In this document: one piece after another, positions 1-9,871 of the stretch
How the letters are laid out: each line of letters begins with the position of its first letter
How positions within the stretch are numbered: the stretch's first letter is position 1
Source of the DNA: Tenacibaculum aiptasiae
GTDB taxonomy: Bacteria > Bacteroidota > Bacteroidia > Flavobacteriales > Flavobacteriaceae
DNA length: 64,000 nucleotides
Assembly (NCBI RefSeq): GCF_008806755.1
Contig: NZ_WAAU01000011.1
Coordinates: 103,467 to 167,466, forward strand
Direction: 5' to 3'
The notes under the pieces: generated by a model
What the model saw: the letters and a program-made list of their open reading frames with translations, nothing else
Told to the model about the DNA's origin: nothing
The model's database searches: none
Translations under genes and position numbers: made by a program

Positions 1-19
1 AACTTTTTGTAAAATGTTT

Positions 20-967
20 TTATTTAGATGTTTTATTATAAATAGGAAGTAATAAAAATGCTAATCCTCCAAACAAAATAATCATTGCCGTTTGAGCGGT
101 CCACATTATCCATCCAAAAGCTGTCGCTGGCTCTTCTGAAACTCCAAATAGAGCCAAAGCTCCTGCTACTGCTACTGGATATAAACCAACACCTCCATTA
201 GTAGCCGCAATACTAAATCCTCCTGCAATAAATCCTATTAATACACCTCCAAAAGGAACTTGTAAGCCTTCTATTGCTGGAATTGTTGCCCAGAACATCA
301 TCACATACATTACCCAAATAAATACCGTATGGAAAATAAATGCCCATTTGTGCTTCATTTTAAAAATACTCGTAACACCTTCTACCAAACCAGAAACGAA
401 GCTTTTAATTTTTAAACCAATTCCCGATTGTGCTTTTTTTACATAACGAGTAAAAACAAAACCTCCTAAGACCAATAAAGCTAGAAGAACTCCAATTTTT
501 ATTGGATCAAAGTTTTTAGTTAAAAGTTCATATATGAAATCAAACTGAACAAATAATGTAATTGTAATAATTAATAACATCATTACAACATCGGCTATTC
601 TTTCTGCAACTATAGTTCCAAAACCTTTTTCAAAAGGAATACCTTCATAATTAGTCATTACAGCAGCTCTAGAAACCTCACCTGCTCTTGGCACTGCATA
701 GTTTACTAAATAAGCTACCAATACTGCCATTGTACTATTTCCAAGATCAGGCTTATAACCTATTGGTTCTAATAAAAATTTCCAACGATAGGCTCTTGAT
801 AAATGACTTAAAATTCCAAAAAACAACCCTAAGGCAATCCACCAATAGTTAGCATCTTTAAAATATTGTAATAAAGTATCTATTGATACTTTTGACAATG
901 AATACCAAACTAAAAAACCTCCCAAAACGAGAGGCAATATAACTTTTAAGACTTTTTTTAAATTCAA
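20..967 (-). CDS. Flippase-like integral membrane protein (LPG synthase TM-region / UPF0104 family)
   Basis: The 315-residue product is almost entirely hydrophobic, with about eight predicted membrane helices and no soluble domain. The central stretch around residues 75-125 (AYLVNYAVPRAGEVSRA, then GTIVAERIADV) is the conserved core of the lysylphosphatidylglycerol-synthase TM family (PF03706), whose members are thought to move lipids or lipid-linked sugars across the inner membrane. The C-terminal LPG-synthase catalytic domain is absent, so lysyl transfer is not expected. It begins two bases after panD, so it is probably cotranscribed with panC-panD, although a link to pantothenate synthesis is not evident. 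The stop codon is the last base triplet visible before the window edge, so the gene is complete. The substrate is unknown. Confidence 0.85.
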   Translation of the reverse strand: MNLKKVLKVILPLVLGGFLVWYSLSKVSIDTLLQYFKDANYWWIALGLFFGILSHLSRAYRWKFLLEPIGYKPDLGNSTMAVLVAYLVNYAVPRAGEVSRAAVMTNYEGIPFEKGFGTIVAERIADVVMMLLIITITLFVQFDFIYELLTKNFDPIKIGVLLALLVLGGFVFTRYVKKAQSGIGLKIKSFVSGLVEGVTSIFKMKHKWAFIFHTVFIWVMYVMMFWATIPAIEGLQVPFGGVLIGFIAGGFSIAATNGGVGLYPVAVAGALALFGVSEEPATAFGWIMWTAQTAMIILFGGLAFLLLPIYNKTSK

Positions 968-969
968 AA

Positions 970-1320
970 TTAAGTAAGGGTATTATCCGCTTCATTAGGA
1001 AATACTAAAGATGGCTTAAATTTCTTAGCCTCTTCTAATTCCATGAAAGCATAAACTATTAAAATTAATACGTCTCCTTTGGCTACTTTTCTTGCAGCTG
1101 CTCCATTTAACGTAATTTCTCCACTTCCTCTTGGTCCAGGAATAGCATAAGTTTCTAAACGTTCTCCATTATTGTTGTTTACAATTTGAACACGTTCTCC
1201 TTCTATAATACCTGCAGCATCCATTAAATCTTCATCAATGGTAATACTTCCTATATAATTTAAATCGGCACCAGTAACTTTTACTCGGTGGATCTTAGAT
1301 TTTACTACTTGAACTAACAT
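970..1320 (-). CDS. panD: Aspartate 1-decarboxylase (pyruvoyl-dependent)
   Basis: PanD converts L-aspartate to beta-alanine, the amine substrate of pantothenate synthetase. The 116-residue length is normal for the proenzyme. Gly24-Ser25 in YIGSITID is the self-cleavage site that creates the N-terminal pyruvoyl group; Lys9 and the Tyr22 region are also family-typical, and [12 protein letters not shown] near residues 72-83 is a conserved active-site segment. It lies between panC (50 bp upstream) and the flippase-like gene (2 bp downstream), so beta-alanine synthesis and its use by PanC are encoded together. A perfect TAnnTTTG box ends four bases before the ATG, so this gene may also be transcribed from its own promoter as a leaderless mRNA. 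Confidence 0.97.
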   Translation of the reverse strand: MLVQVVKSKIHRVKVTGADLNYIGSITIDEDLMDAAGIIEGERVQIVNNNNGERLETYAIPGPRGSGEITLNGAAARKVAKGDVLILIVYAFMELEEAKKFKPSLVFPNEADNTLT

Positions 1321-1324
1321 GGCA

Positions 1325-1332
1325 CAAAAATA
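1325..1332 (-). promoter_or_regulatory. Bacteroidota -7 promoter element of panD
   Basis: On the minus strand the sequence reads TATTTTTG, an exact match to TAnnTTTG. It is followed by TGCC and then the panD ATG, so the start point would fall on or next to the start codon. No TTG is seen at the -33 position, so the promoter may be weak or activator-dependent. Confidence 0.45.
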
Positions 1333-1370
1333 GTTGTTTTTTGATGATTAATAAGTTGTTTTTGACGAAA

Positions 1371-2216
1371 TTATTTCAGCTTGATATTATCAATCAAACG
1401 AATATCTCCTGCAAAAACGGCTATAAAAGCACGATATTTTTTCTTAGGCTCAAAAGTCGTCACAGTTTCTAAAGTTTTTTCGTCTGCAATAGTAAAATAT
1501 TCCAACTCTAATAAAGCTTCTTTTTTAAACTGTTTTTTCACCCATTCCGTTAATTCATTAGCATCTTTTATGCCAAATTTTTTCTTTACTTTTTTTAACG
1601 TTTTATAAATAAAAGGAGCTATATTTCTATGTTCTTCTGTTAAACGAGCGTTTCTAGAGCTCATTGCCAAACCATCTTTTTCTCTATAAATATCGCAACC
1701 TTTAATTTTTACAGGCAAATCATATTTTTTGACTAATTTTTTTATGATTTGTAATTGTTGAAAATCTTTCTTTCCAAAATAAGCTTTATCAGGCATTACT
1801 ATTTCAAATAAAGTCTTAACTATAGTACCAACTCCATCAAAGTGTCCATCTCTAAACTTACCTTCCATTTGGTGTTCTAACCCATCAAAGTCGAAACTTT
1901 CCGATACTATATTTTCCTCATATATCTCTTCTACAGATGGAAAAAAGAGCACATCACAATTTACACTTTCAAGCAACTTAACATCTTTGTCAAATGTTTT
2001 AGGGTATTTTAATAAATCTTCTTTATTATCAAACTGAGTTGGATTTACAAAAATACTTACTACTGAAATGTCATTTTTCTTTTTTGCTCTTCTAACAAGA
2101 GATAGATGTCCTTCGTGTAAAGCCCCCATTGTAGGTACAAATCCTATCGATTTCCCTTCCTCTTTTTGTTTAGATAAAAAATCTATTAATTCTGATTTTT
2201 TTTTGAATATTTTCAT
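1371..2216 (-). CDS. panC: Pantoate--beta-alanine ligase (pantothenate synthetase)
   Basis: PanC joins pantoate and beta-alanine with ATP through a pantoyl-adenylate. The 281-residue protein has the N-terminal nucleotidyltransferase signature FVPTMGALHEGHLSLV (the HxGH motif at about residues 34-37), VSIFVNPTQF, the GHFDGVGTIV segment that contacts pantoate, YFGKKDFQQLQII, and the KMSKS-like AMSSRNARL near residue 185. Length is typical. It is the first gene of panC-panD-flippase and is divergent from the glycogen-synthase-like gene at 2313, with back-to-back -7 boxes in the 96-bp gap. panB is not in the window. Confidence 0.97.
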   Translation of the reverse strand: MKIFKKKSELIDFLSKQKEEGKSIGFVPTMGALHEGHLSLVRRAKKKNDISVVSIFVNPTQFDNKEDLLKYPKTFDKDVKLLESVNCDVLFFPSVEEIYEENIVSESFDFDGLEHQMEGKFRDGHFDGVGTIVKTLFEIVMPDKAYFGKKDFQQLQIIKKLVKKYDLPVKIKGCDIYREKDGLAMSSRNARLTEEHRNIAPFIYKTLKKVKKKFGIKDANELTEWVKKQFKKEALLELEYFTIADEKTLETVTTFEPKKKYRAFIAVFAGDIRLIDNIKLK

Positions 2217-2238
2217 TCTTTAATCCTTGGAATACGTG

Positions 2239-2246
2239 CAAAATTA
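2239..2246 (-). promoter_or_regulatory. -7 promoter element of panC
   Basis: The minus strand reads TAATTTTG, an exact TAnnTTTG match, 22 bases before the panC ATG. No clear -33 TTG is present. Confidence 0.5.
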
Positions 2247-2278
2247 GCAATTTAACACCATTTTAGCATAAAATTTCG

Positions 2279-2286
2279 TATTTTTG
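2279..2286 (+). promoter_or_regulatory. -7 promoter element of the GlgA-like/DUF4270/glmS operon
   Basis: TATTTTTG is an exact TAnnTTTG match, 26 bases before the ATG at 2313. It faces the panC -7 box 32 bases away, so the two promoters share their upstream region. Confidence 0.5.
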
Positions 2287-2312
2287 CACCTTCAATAAAA
2301 GAGACAGATTTA

Positions 2313-3131
2313 ATGAAGGATAAGAGAATACTATATGTTTCATCTGAGGTAACACCTTATTTACCAGAAACAGAATTATCGTCTACTGCATTTAACGTTG
2401 CTAAAAATGCACATTCTAAAGGAGTTCAAACTCGTATTTTTATGCCTCGATTTGGGGTTATAAACGAACGAAGACATCAATTACACGAAGTAATTCGTTT
2501 GTCGGGTATGAACCTAATTATTAACGACATGGATATGCCTTTAATTATCAAGGTTGCTTCTATTCCAAAAGAAAGAATGCAAGTATACTTTATTGATAAT
2601 GATGAGTATTTTAAGCGTAAAGCTGTTTATTCTGATGAAGATGACAAGTTATTTGACGATAACGACGAACGTATGATTTTCTTTGCTAAAGGAGTTGTGG
2701 AAACAGTTAAAAAATTAAACTGGGCACCTGATATTATTCACGTTCATGGATGGATGGCTTCTTTACTTCCATTATATTTAAGAGAATTTTATAAAGAAGA
2801 ACCATTGTTTGCAGAAAGTAAGATTGTAACTTCGCTTTACAATAGTAGCTTTGATGGTGAATTAAATGGTGAGTTAGCTAATAAAATTCGTTTTGATAAA
2901 ATTGAAGGAGCAAAAGTATCAACTGTAGAAACACCAAACTATATTAATATTTTAAAGAGTGCTATTGAAAATTCAGATGCTATTGTGAAAGGTAGTGAAG
3001 TTTTACCTGAAGAAATTGAAAGTTATATTAACGAAAAAGAAGCAAAAATCTTAGAATTTCAATCAGAAGAAACTTTAACTGAAGCCTATTTAGAATTTTA
3101 TAAAGAGAACGTTTTAGAATTAAGCGAATAA
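2313..3131 (+). CDS. Half-length glycogen/starch synthase-like protein (GT5 N-domain only)
   Basis: The 272-residue product matches only the N-terminal Rossmann domain of GlgA-type glycogen synthases: RILYVSSEVTPYL at residues 4-16 and DIIHVHGWMASLLPLYL near residues 143-159, which correspond to the family's SSE-P and H-H-W segments. The K-T-G-G-L loop that binds ADP-glucose in GlgA is replaced by PETELSSTAF, and the C-terminal GT-B domain with the catalytic sugar-nucleotide site is missing because the frame ends with an acidic helical tail. A classical synthase reaction is therefore unlikely; this is inference. It is 8 bp upstream of the DUF4270 lipoprotein and shares an operon with glmS, which hints at cell-envelope or amino-sugar control. 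Confidence 0.8.
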   Translation: MKDKRILYVSSEVTPYLPETELSSTAFNVAKNAHSKGVQTRIFMPRFGVINERRHQLHEVIRLSGMNLIINDMDMPLIIKVASIPKERMQVYFIDNDEYFKRKAVYSDEDDKLFDDNDERMIFFAKGVVETVKKLNWAPDIIHVHGWMASLLPLYLREFYKEEPLFAESKIVTSLYNSSFDGELNGELANKIRFDKIEGAKVSTVETPNYINILKSAIENSDAIVKGSEVLPEEIESYINEKEAKILEFQSEETLTEAYLEFYKENVLELSE

Positions 3132-3139
3132 TATACAAA

Positions 3140-4726
3140 ATGATTAGAAAAATTGGTGTTTTAGGTATTAGTCTGCTATGTTTAGCAGCTATTATATCAT
3201 GTGAAAAAGATTTTAGCGACATTGGAAGTAGTCTTGTAAACAATACAAAATTTGAAACAGGTGAAATTTTATTAGATGTAGAGATAATTACTCCTACAGA
3301 TGATCCTGCTTTAGATCTTACAAGTGTTAGAGCTGACAACATTGCGATTCCTACGGGTGAGTACTGGTTAGGTGTATACAAGAACGACAACTATAAATCG
3401 ATTCAATCTTCTTTTGTTAGTCAGGTTACACTGAATACAAACCTTAAAACTAAAGATGTAAAACCTGCTGTTGACAATGGTGATATTGACTCTATATATG
3501 TACTTGATAAAGTAGTTCTTAAATTACCTTATACTGCTACTAATATTGGTAAAGAAAGTGATGGTAAACCTAAATTTAGACTAGACTCTCTTTTAGGTGA
3601 TCCAGAAATACCTACTGGGTTAAAAGTATATAGAAATGGTACTTTTTTAAATAACTTAAACCCTAGTAATCCTGCTTTACAAAATAGCTTCCAATCTAAC
3701 CATGCTTATATTGAATCAGAACTATTAAATGAAGACCCTTCATTTACTTTTAAACCTAGTCCTAAAGACACTATGCTAGTTTTAACAAGAAACATAAGTA
3801 ATGGTAATACATATAAGGATACTATTAAACTTGAAAACAAAGTCCCTTTTTTAACTGTTCCTTTAAACACCTCACGTATGAAAGAACTTTTTTGGGATAA
3901 ATTTAAAGATAATGAGTTTTCAACTGTAGAAACTTTCAATAATTATTTCCGAGGCCTTATAGTAAAATCTGAAGGATCTAATGGAGCTATGGTTCCTCTA
4001 AGGATTTTAGGAAGTAACGCCTCTGCTACTTTAGATTTTCATTATACAATTACCACTTTTGAAAAAAAAGAAAACCAAGCAAGTTTAGTTTTAAAAGACA
4101 CCTTACCTAGAACTTATTCTTTTTCTTTATCAGGAATGAGAAATAGTATTTATAAAATGAGCCCTGTGGTTACACCTGCTCCTGCCAACAATTTTAATAT
4201 ACAAGGAACAGCTGGAATCACTGCTAATGTAAAAATATTAGATCAAACTAAGCTACAAGAATTAAGAGCTAATAATTGGTTAATAAACGACGCTTCTTTA
4301 ACTTTTTATATCAATCAGACTATAAACACAGATAAAAATATACTACCTCAAAGATTATTTATTTATCAAAACATAGATAATGGTAGTGGTGGATTTACTC
4401 CTACACAAATATCAGACGCTCATAAAGAAGTTGCTTTATTTGGAGGTAATTTAGAATTGACTGATGATAAACCAGATAAATACACTTTTAAAATCACTGA
4501 TTATATTTCTGATTTACTAGACAATACTACAAACGATATTAATCCTTTAACACTGAAAGTTTATAATAATCCAACGGATAATGCATTTGGTAGCAATAAT
4601 ACATTAGACACAAATGTAAAAACTTACAATTGGAACCCTAGAGCTGTTACATTATTAGATGGAAACGAAACCGCAAACACAACTAGAAGAGCAGTATTAA
4701 AAATATCATATTCAAAAGAAAAATAA
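3140..4726 (+). CDS. DUF4270 family lipoprotein
   Basis: The protein has a lipoprotein signal peptide ending LAAIISC, with Cys21 as the lipidated residue, followed by EKDFSD, an acidic stretch of the kind used in flavobacteria as a surface-export signal. The remaining roughly 500 residues are beta-rich and match the Bacteroidota family DUF4270 (recalled match: SDIGSSLV start, then LGVYKN and VLKLPY blocks, and a Lys/Ser-rich end). Function is unknown. It lies 8 bp after the GlgA-like gene and 10 bp before glmS, a tight arrangement that implies one transcript. It is probably exposed on the outer membrane. Confidence 0.85.
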   Translation: MIRKIGVLGISLLCLAAIISCEKDFSDIGSSLVNNTKFETGEILLDVEIITPTDDPALDLTSVRADNIAIPTGEYWLGVYKNDNYKSIQSSFVSQVTLNTNLKTKDVKPAVDNGDIDSIYVLDKVVLKLPYTATNIGKESDGKPKFRLDSLLGDPEIPTGLKVYRNGTFLNNLNPSNPALQNSFQSNHAYIESELLNEDPSFTFKPSPKDTMLVLTRNISNGNTYKDTIKLENKVPFLTVPLNTSRMKELFWDKFKDNEFSTVETFNNYFRGLIVKSEGSNGAMVPLRILGSNASATLDFHYTITTFEKKENQASLVLKDTLPRTYSFSLSGMRNSIYKMSPVVTPAPANNFNIQGTAGITANVKILDQTKLQELRANNWLINDASLTFYINQTINTDKNILPQRLFIYQNIDNGSGGFTPTQISDAHKEVALFGGNLELTDDKPDKYTFKITDYISDLLDNTTNDINPLTLKVYNNPTDNAFGSNNTLDTNVKTYNWNPRAVTLLDGNETANTTRRAVLKISYSKEK

Positions 4727-4736
4727 TTAAATAGTT

Positions 4737-6593
4737 ATGTGTGGAATAACGGGGTACATAGGAGATAGAAACGCTTATCCTATTGTAATAAACGGATTAA
4801 AACGTTTAGAATACAGAGGTTACGATAGTGCTGGAATCATGATGTATGATGGTGAAAGTATGCATTTATCTAAAACCAAAGGAAAGGTTGCTGATTTAGA
4901 AATTATTACCAACAAAGAAGAAAAGAGAAAAAAAGGAAAAATAGGTATTGGTCATACTAGATGGGCAACTCATGGTGTACCTAACGATGTAAACTCTCAT
5001 CCTCACTTTTCTGAATCAGGAGATTTAGTGATTGTTCATAATGGGATTATTGAAAATTATGACACTATTAAAAAAGAGTTAATTAGCAGAGGGTATACTT
5101 TTAAAAGTGATACTGATACAGAAGTATTGATAAACTTAATAGAAGAAGTTAAAAAAAATGAAAACTGTAAATTAGGTAAAGCTGTTCAATTAGCACTTAC
5201 TAATGTAATTGGAGCTTACGCTATTGCTGTTTTTGATAAAACAAAACCTAATGAATTAGTAGTAGCTCGTTTAGGAAGCCCTATTGCTATAGGTGTTGGT
5301 AAAAACAATGAAGAGTTTTTTGTTGCTTCTGACGCTTCACCCTTTATTGAGTATACTAAGGACGCTATCTATTTAGAAGATGGTGAATTAGCTATTATCA
5401 AAAAAGATAAAGGAATTAAGGTTCGTAAAATTGATAACGATAAGGAGATTGATGCAAACATCCAAGAACTTCAATTAAGCTTAGAGCAAATTGAGAAAGG
5501 AGGCTATGATCACTTCATGTTAAAAGAAATATACGAACAACCTAAAGCTATAATAGATACCTATAGAGGTAGAATGCTTGCTGATGAAGGTATTATTAGA
5601 ATGGCAGGCGTTAACGACAATATATCAAGATTTTTAAATGCTGACAGGATCATCATCATTGCTTGTGGTACTTCTTGGCATGCTGGCTTAGTTGGAGAGT
5701 ATCTTTTTGAAGATATGGCTCGTATTCCTGTTGAAGTAGAGTATGCTTCAGAATTTAGATATAGAAATCCAATTATTACACCAAAAGATGTTGTAATAGC
5801 TATATCACAATCTGGAGAAACTGCCGATACATTAGCTGCTATTAAATTAGCTAAGTCTAAAGGAGCATTTGTATTTGGAGTATGTAATGTTGTAGGATCG
5901 TCTATCGCTAGAGAAACACATGCTGGAGCTTATACTCATGCTGGCCCTGAAATTGGGGTTGCTTCTACAAAAGCGTTTACAACTCAAATAACAGTATTAA
6001 CATTAATTGCTTTAAAACTTGCACAAGCTAAGGGTACTTTATCTTCATCTGCTGTAAATAAATATTTACACACAATGCAGCAAATACCTACTCAAGTAGA
6101 AAAGCTGTTAGAAATAGATTCTAAAGTTCAAGAGATTGCAAATGTTTATAAGAATGCAACTAACTGCCTATATTTAGGTAGAGGATTTAACTTCCCTGTT
6201 GCTTTAGAAGGAGCATTGAAATTGAAAGAGATTTCATACATCCACGCAGAAGGATATCCAGCTGCCGAAATGAAACACGGACCAATTGCACTTATTGACG
6301 AAAACATGCCAATTTTTGTGATTGCTACTAATAAAGGACATTACGAAAAGGTAGTTAGCAACATTCAAGAGATAAAATCTAGAAGCGGTAAAATTATAGC
6401 TATCGTAACTGAAGGAGATGTAACTGTTAAGGAAATTGCAGATCACGTGATCGAAATTCCTGAAACAGAAGAAGCTTTAACTCCTTTATTAACTACTATC
6501 CCATTACAGTTATTATCATACCATATTGCTGTTATGTTAGGTAAGAATGTTGATCAACCAAGAAACTTAGCTAAATCTGTTACTGTTGAATAA
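4737..6593 (+). CDS. glmS: Glutamine--fructose-6-phosphate aminotransferase (isomerizing)
   Basis: GlmS makes glucosamine-6-phosphate from fructose-6-phosphate and glutamine, the first step to UDP-GlcNAc for peptidoglycan and LPS. The 618-residue protein starts MCGITGYIGD, so Cys2 becomes the N-terminal glutaminase nucleophile after Met removal; GHTRWATHG and the NGIIENY segment complete the glutaminase domain. Two SIS isomerase domains follow (ACGTSWHAG, SQSGETADTLAA, then GRGFNFPVALEGALKLKEISYIHAEGY), and the protein ends with the diagnostic LAKSVTVE. Last gene of the operon, followed by a strong bidirectional terminator. There is no room for a glmS ribozyme in the 10-bp gap upstream. Confidence 0.98.
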   Translation: MCGITGYIGDRNAYPIVINGLKRLEYRGYDSAGIMMYDGESMHLSKTKGKVADLEIITNKEEKRKKGKIGIGHTRWATHGVPNDVNSHPHFSESGDLVIVHNGIIENYDTIKKELISRGYTFKSDTDTEVLINLIEEVKKNENCKLGKAVQLALTNVIGAYAIAVFDKTKPNELVVARLGSPIAIGVGKNNEEFFVASDASPFIEYTKDAIYLEDGELAIIKKDKGIKVRKIDNDKEIDANIQELQLSLEQIEKGGYDHFMLKEIYEQPKAIIDTYRGRMLADEGIIRMAGVNDNISRFLNADRIIIIACGTSWHAGLVGEYLFEDMARIPVEVEYASEFRYRNPIITPKDVVIAISQSGETADTLAAIKLAKSKGAFVFGVCNVVGSSIARETHAGAYTHAGPEIGVASTKAFTTQITVLTLIALKLAQAKGTLSSSAVNKYLHTMQQIPTQVEKLLEIDSKVQEIANVYKNATNCLYLGRGFNFPVALEGALKLKEISYIHAEGYPAAEMKHGPIALIDENMPIFVIATNKGHYEKVVSNIQEIKSRSGKIIAIVTEGDVTVKEIADHVIEIPETEEALTPLLTTIPLQLLSYHIAVMLGKNVDQPRNLAKSVTVE

Positions 6594-6614
6594 ACAGAAG
6601 GTTTAATTATAAAT

Positions 6615-6646
6615 AAAAAATCCCGAGAATTCTCTCGGGATTTTTT
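6615..6646. terminator. Bidirectional intrinsic terminator between glmS and the nuclease-like gene
   Basis: Perfect stem TCCCGAGA / TCTCGGGA with an ATTC loop (6621-6640), flanked by A and T runs on both sides, so it can serve both converging genes. Confidence 0.9.
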
Positions 6647-6647
6647 A

Positions 6648-7607
6648 TTAATCGTCTTTTTCTAAAGTAATATACACAGGAAAATGATCAGAAAAGCCTC
6701 CTTTATACCATGGTCCTATATAGGTTCTAAACGGACTTCCTTTATATTTACCTCTATTGGTTCGCAACCAATCTTTATTTAAAATTTTAGCCTTTAAAAA
6801 TGTATGAGAACTCTTTTCTGAATCGAAAAAATCTCTAGAAAAGATAATTTGATCAAACAAATGCCATTCGCCAGAAAATGTTAGTGTTCCTTTTCCTTTT
6901 TCAAATAGCGATTTCATTGGATTATACAAATCATCAGTAGCTAAATAGTCTTTGATACTTTCACTTGTTGGATCATCGTTAAAATCGCCCATAATAATGA
7001 ATTTAGCATCTTTGTTATCATGTTTGATTTCTTCCATAATCTCTCTAACTAATTTAGCTGCTTTTATACGGTTAGGTCTTGTTTCTTCTTCACCATCTCT
7101 ACGCGATGGCCAATGATTAACTAAAACATGAACTAATTCACCATTTAACCATCCTTTAACAGCCAATACATCACGAGTATAATCAATTTCTCCTTCATCA
7201 TCTGTTAAATGTAGCGTGTGAGTTTCTGAAGAAACCACTTCAAAAAAATCTTTATGATAAACCAAAGCAACATCAATACCTCTTTCATCAGGAGAATCGT
7301 AATGCACAAAATCGTAGTTGTATACAGATAGATTCTTGTGCTTAATTAAATCTTTTACCACTCTACTATTTTCAACCTCAACCAAACCAACTAAAGCTGG
7401 AGGATAAGCTGACTCTTTATTACCTAACTGGCTAATAACAGATGATATCTTTTTTATTTTCTGATAGTATTTTTTCTCATTCCATCTTCTTTTACTTAAT
7501 GGTGTGTAATCATCATCGGCAATAAATGGATCATTTACAGTATCAAATAAATTCTCTACATTATAAAAAGCAATTGTATGTACCTTTTTTCTCTTTTTAA
7601 GTGACAT
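6648..7607 (-). CDS. Endonuclease/exonuclease/phosphatase family protein
   Basis: This 319-residue protein has the DNase I-like metallophosphoesterase fold. The ordered motifs are FYNVENLFD (metal-binding Asn/Glu region, residues 14-22), VGLVEVEN (catalytic Glu), VNHWPSR (His), MGDFNDDP (Asp/Asn) and FSDHFPVYI near the C-terminus (catalytic Asp-His pair). All expected catalytic residues are present. There is no obvious signal peptide, so it is probably cytoplasmic. Substrate could be nucleic acid, phosphoinositide-like lipids or another phosphodiester and cannot be assigned. It converges on glmS with a shared terminator and is probably monocistronic. Confidence 0.9.
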   Translation of the reverse strand: MSLKKRKKVHTIAFYNVENLFDTVNDPFIADDDYTPLSKRRWNEKKYYQKIKKISSVISQLGNKESAYPPALVGLVEVENSRVVKDLIKHKNLSVYNYDFVHYDSPDERGIDVALVYHKDFFEVVSSETHTLHLTDDEGEIDYTRDVLAVKGWLNGELVHVLVNHWPSRRDGEEETRPNRIKAAKLVREIMEEIKHDNKDAKFIIMGDFNDDPTSESIKDYLATDDLYNPMKSLFEKGKGTLTFSGEWHLFDQIIFSRDFFDSEKSSHTFLKAKILNKDWLRTNRGKYKGSPFRTYIGPWYKGGFSDHFPVYITLEKDD

Positions 7608-7938
7608 TTACTAATAATTTATCTTTCGAAAGTACAAAATATACTTCAGCAATAAACATAAAGCTAAACTTGAACTTTTAGGACTTCATGATAAAACACT
7701 TTTAAAATATTAAATTCATTAAAAAAAAGAAAGTTATAATACTATCAATGCAATTTTTTCTTGCAAAAAAATACAATTATTCAATATTATCTGAATGTAA
7801 ATTATTGTAAAAACAATTATTTTTTAACTAAAAAAACATCATTTACTAACGAACAAAAAAGAAGTCAAACAACTAATTACCAGTACTTTTACAATAGTTA
7901 AATTAAACACAACCATAACTAAATTAAAACCCTAAAAA
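7608..7938. other. 331-bp intergenic region, AT-rich, no gene
   Basis: The region separates two divergent genes and must hold both promoters. I see only degenerate -7 boxes: TACTTTTA at about 7884-7891 for the rightward gene, one mismatch from TAnnTTTG, and none convincing leftward. Frames in it are short and unsupported. Confidence 0.6.
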
Positions 7939-8265
7939 ATGAAAAAGCTATTAGTATTAGTATTTGTTACTTTAATCAGTACTTCGGTATTCTCAACAAA
8001 TGAGAACCCAAACAAAAAAGAAATTAGAGCCAAAATCGTTACATTATTAGGAAGTCCAAACTTTACTATAGATAATGAAGTTAAAACGATAGTTGAATTT
8101 ACACTTAATAATAAAGGTGAGATTGTAATCTTAAATGTAAATTGTGAAAAAACACAAATATGTGATTATATAAAAAGAAAGTTAAACTATAAGAAAGTAT
8201 ATAATTCTTTAAACCAATCTTCTAGTGGTGTGTATAGAATACCATTAACAATAAAGAATAAATAA
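7939..8265 (+). CDS. Small secreted protein of unknown function
   Basis: The 108-residue product has a clear signal peptide (MKKLLVLVFVTLISTSVFS) and a mature part of about 88 residues. The segment IVEFTLNNKGEIVILNV followed by a C-terminal IPLTIKNK strand resembles the beta-hairpin layout of TonB C-terminal-like domains seen in many small Bacteroidota periplasmic proteins, but this is a weak inference. Two cysteines close together (CEKTQIC) could form a disulfide. The long A-rich leader upstream and the strong terminator downstream suggest a single-gene transcript. Function cannot be assigned. Confidence 0.75.
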   Translation: MKKLLVLVFVTLISTSVFSTNENPNKKEIRAKIVTLLGSPNFTIDNEVKTIVEFTLNNKGEIVILNVNCEKTQICDYIKRKLNYKKVYNSLNQSSSGVYRIPLTIKNK

Positions 8266-8285
8266 AAACAATCTCTCACAAAACA

Positions 8286-8316
8286 AAAACCTCATAGAAA
8301 ATCTATGAGGTTTTTT
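8286..8316. terminator. Bidirectional intrinsic terminator
   Basis: Perfect 9-bp stem CCTCATAGA / TCTATGAGG with a three-base loop (8290-8310), A-run on the left and T-run on the right. It lies between the small secreted protein and gdhA, which converge. Confidence 0.9.
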
Positions 8317-8338
8317 ATTATATATAAGTTATATAGAA

Positions 8339-9763
<1,425 letters not shown>

Positions 9764-9840
9764 TTAACGCTTTATTTTATCTAATTCTACAACGATTTCG
9801 CAAACACTTTAAAAAGCAGTTATTTTTTCGCAAAAAAGCG

Positions 9841-9848
9841 TAAATTTG
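9841..9848 (+). promoter_or_regulatory. -7 promoter element of the pheS operon
   Basis: TAAATTTG is an exact TAnnTTTG match, 23 bases before the pheS ATG. Confidence 0.5.
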
Positions 9849-9871
9849 CAGCTTAACTTTTTGGAAAGATT

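Noticed and set aside
3028..3390. Minus-strand open frame across the GlgA-like/DUF4270 junction
   Set aside because: Crosses two well-supported genes on the other strand and has no recognisable domain.
4727..4736. glmS ribozyme
   Set aside because: The gap before glmS is only 10 bp and the upstream sequence is coding; glmS ribozymes are mainly found in Firmicutes.
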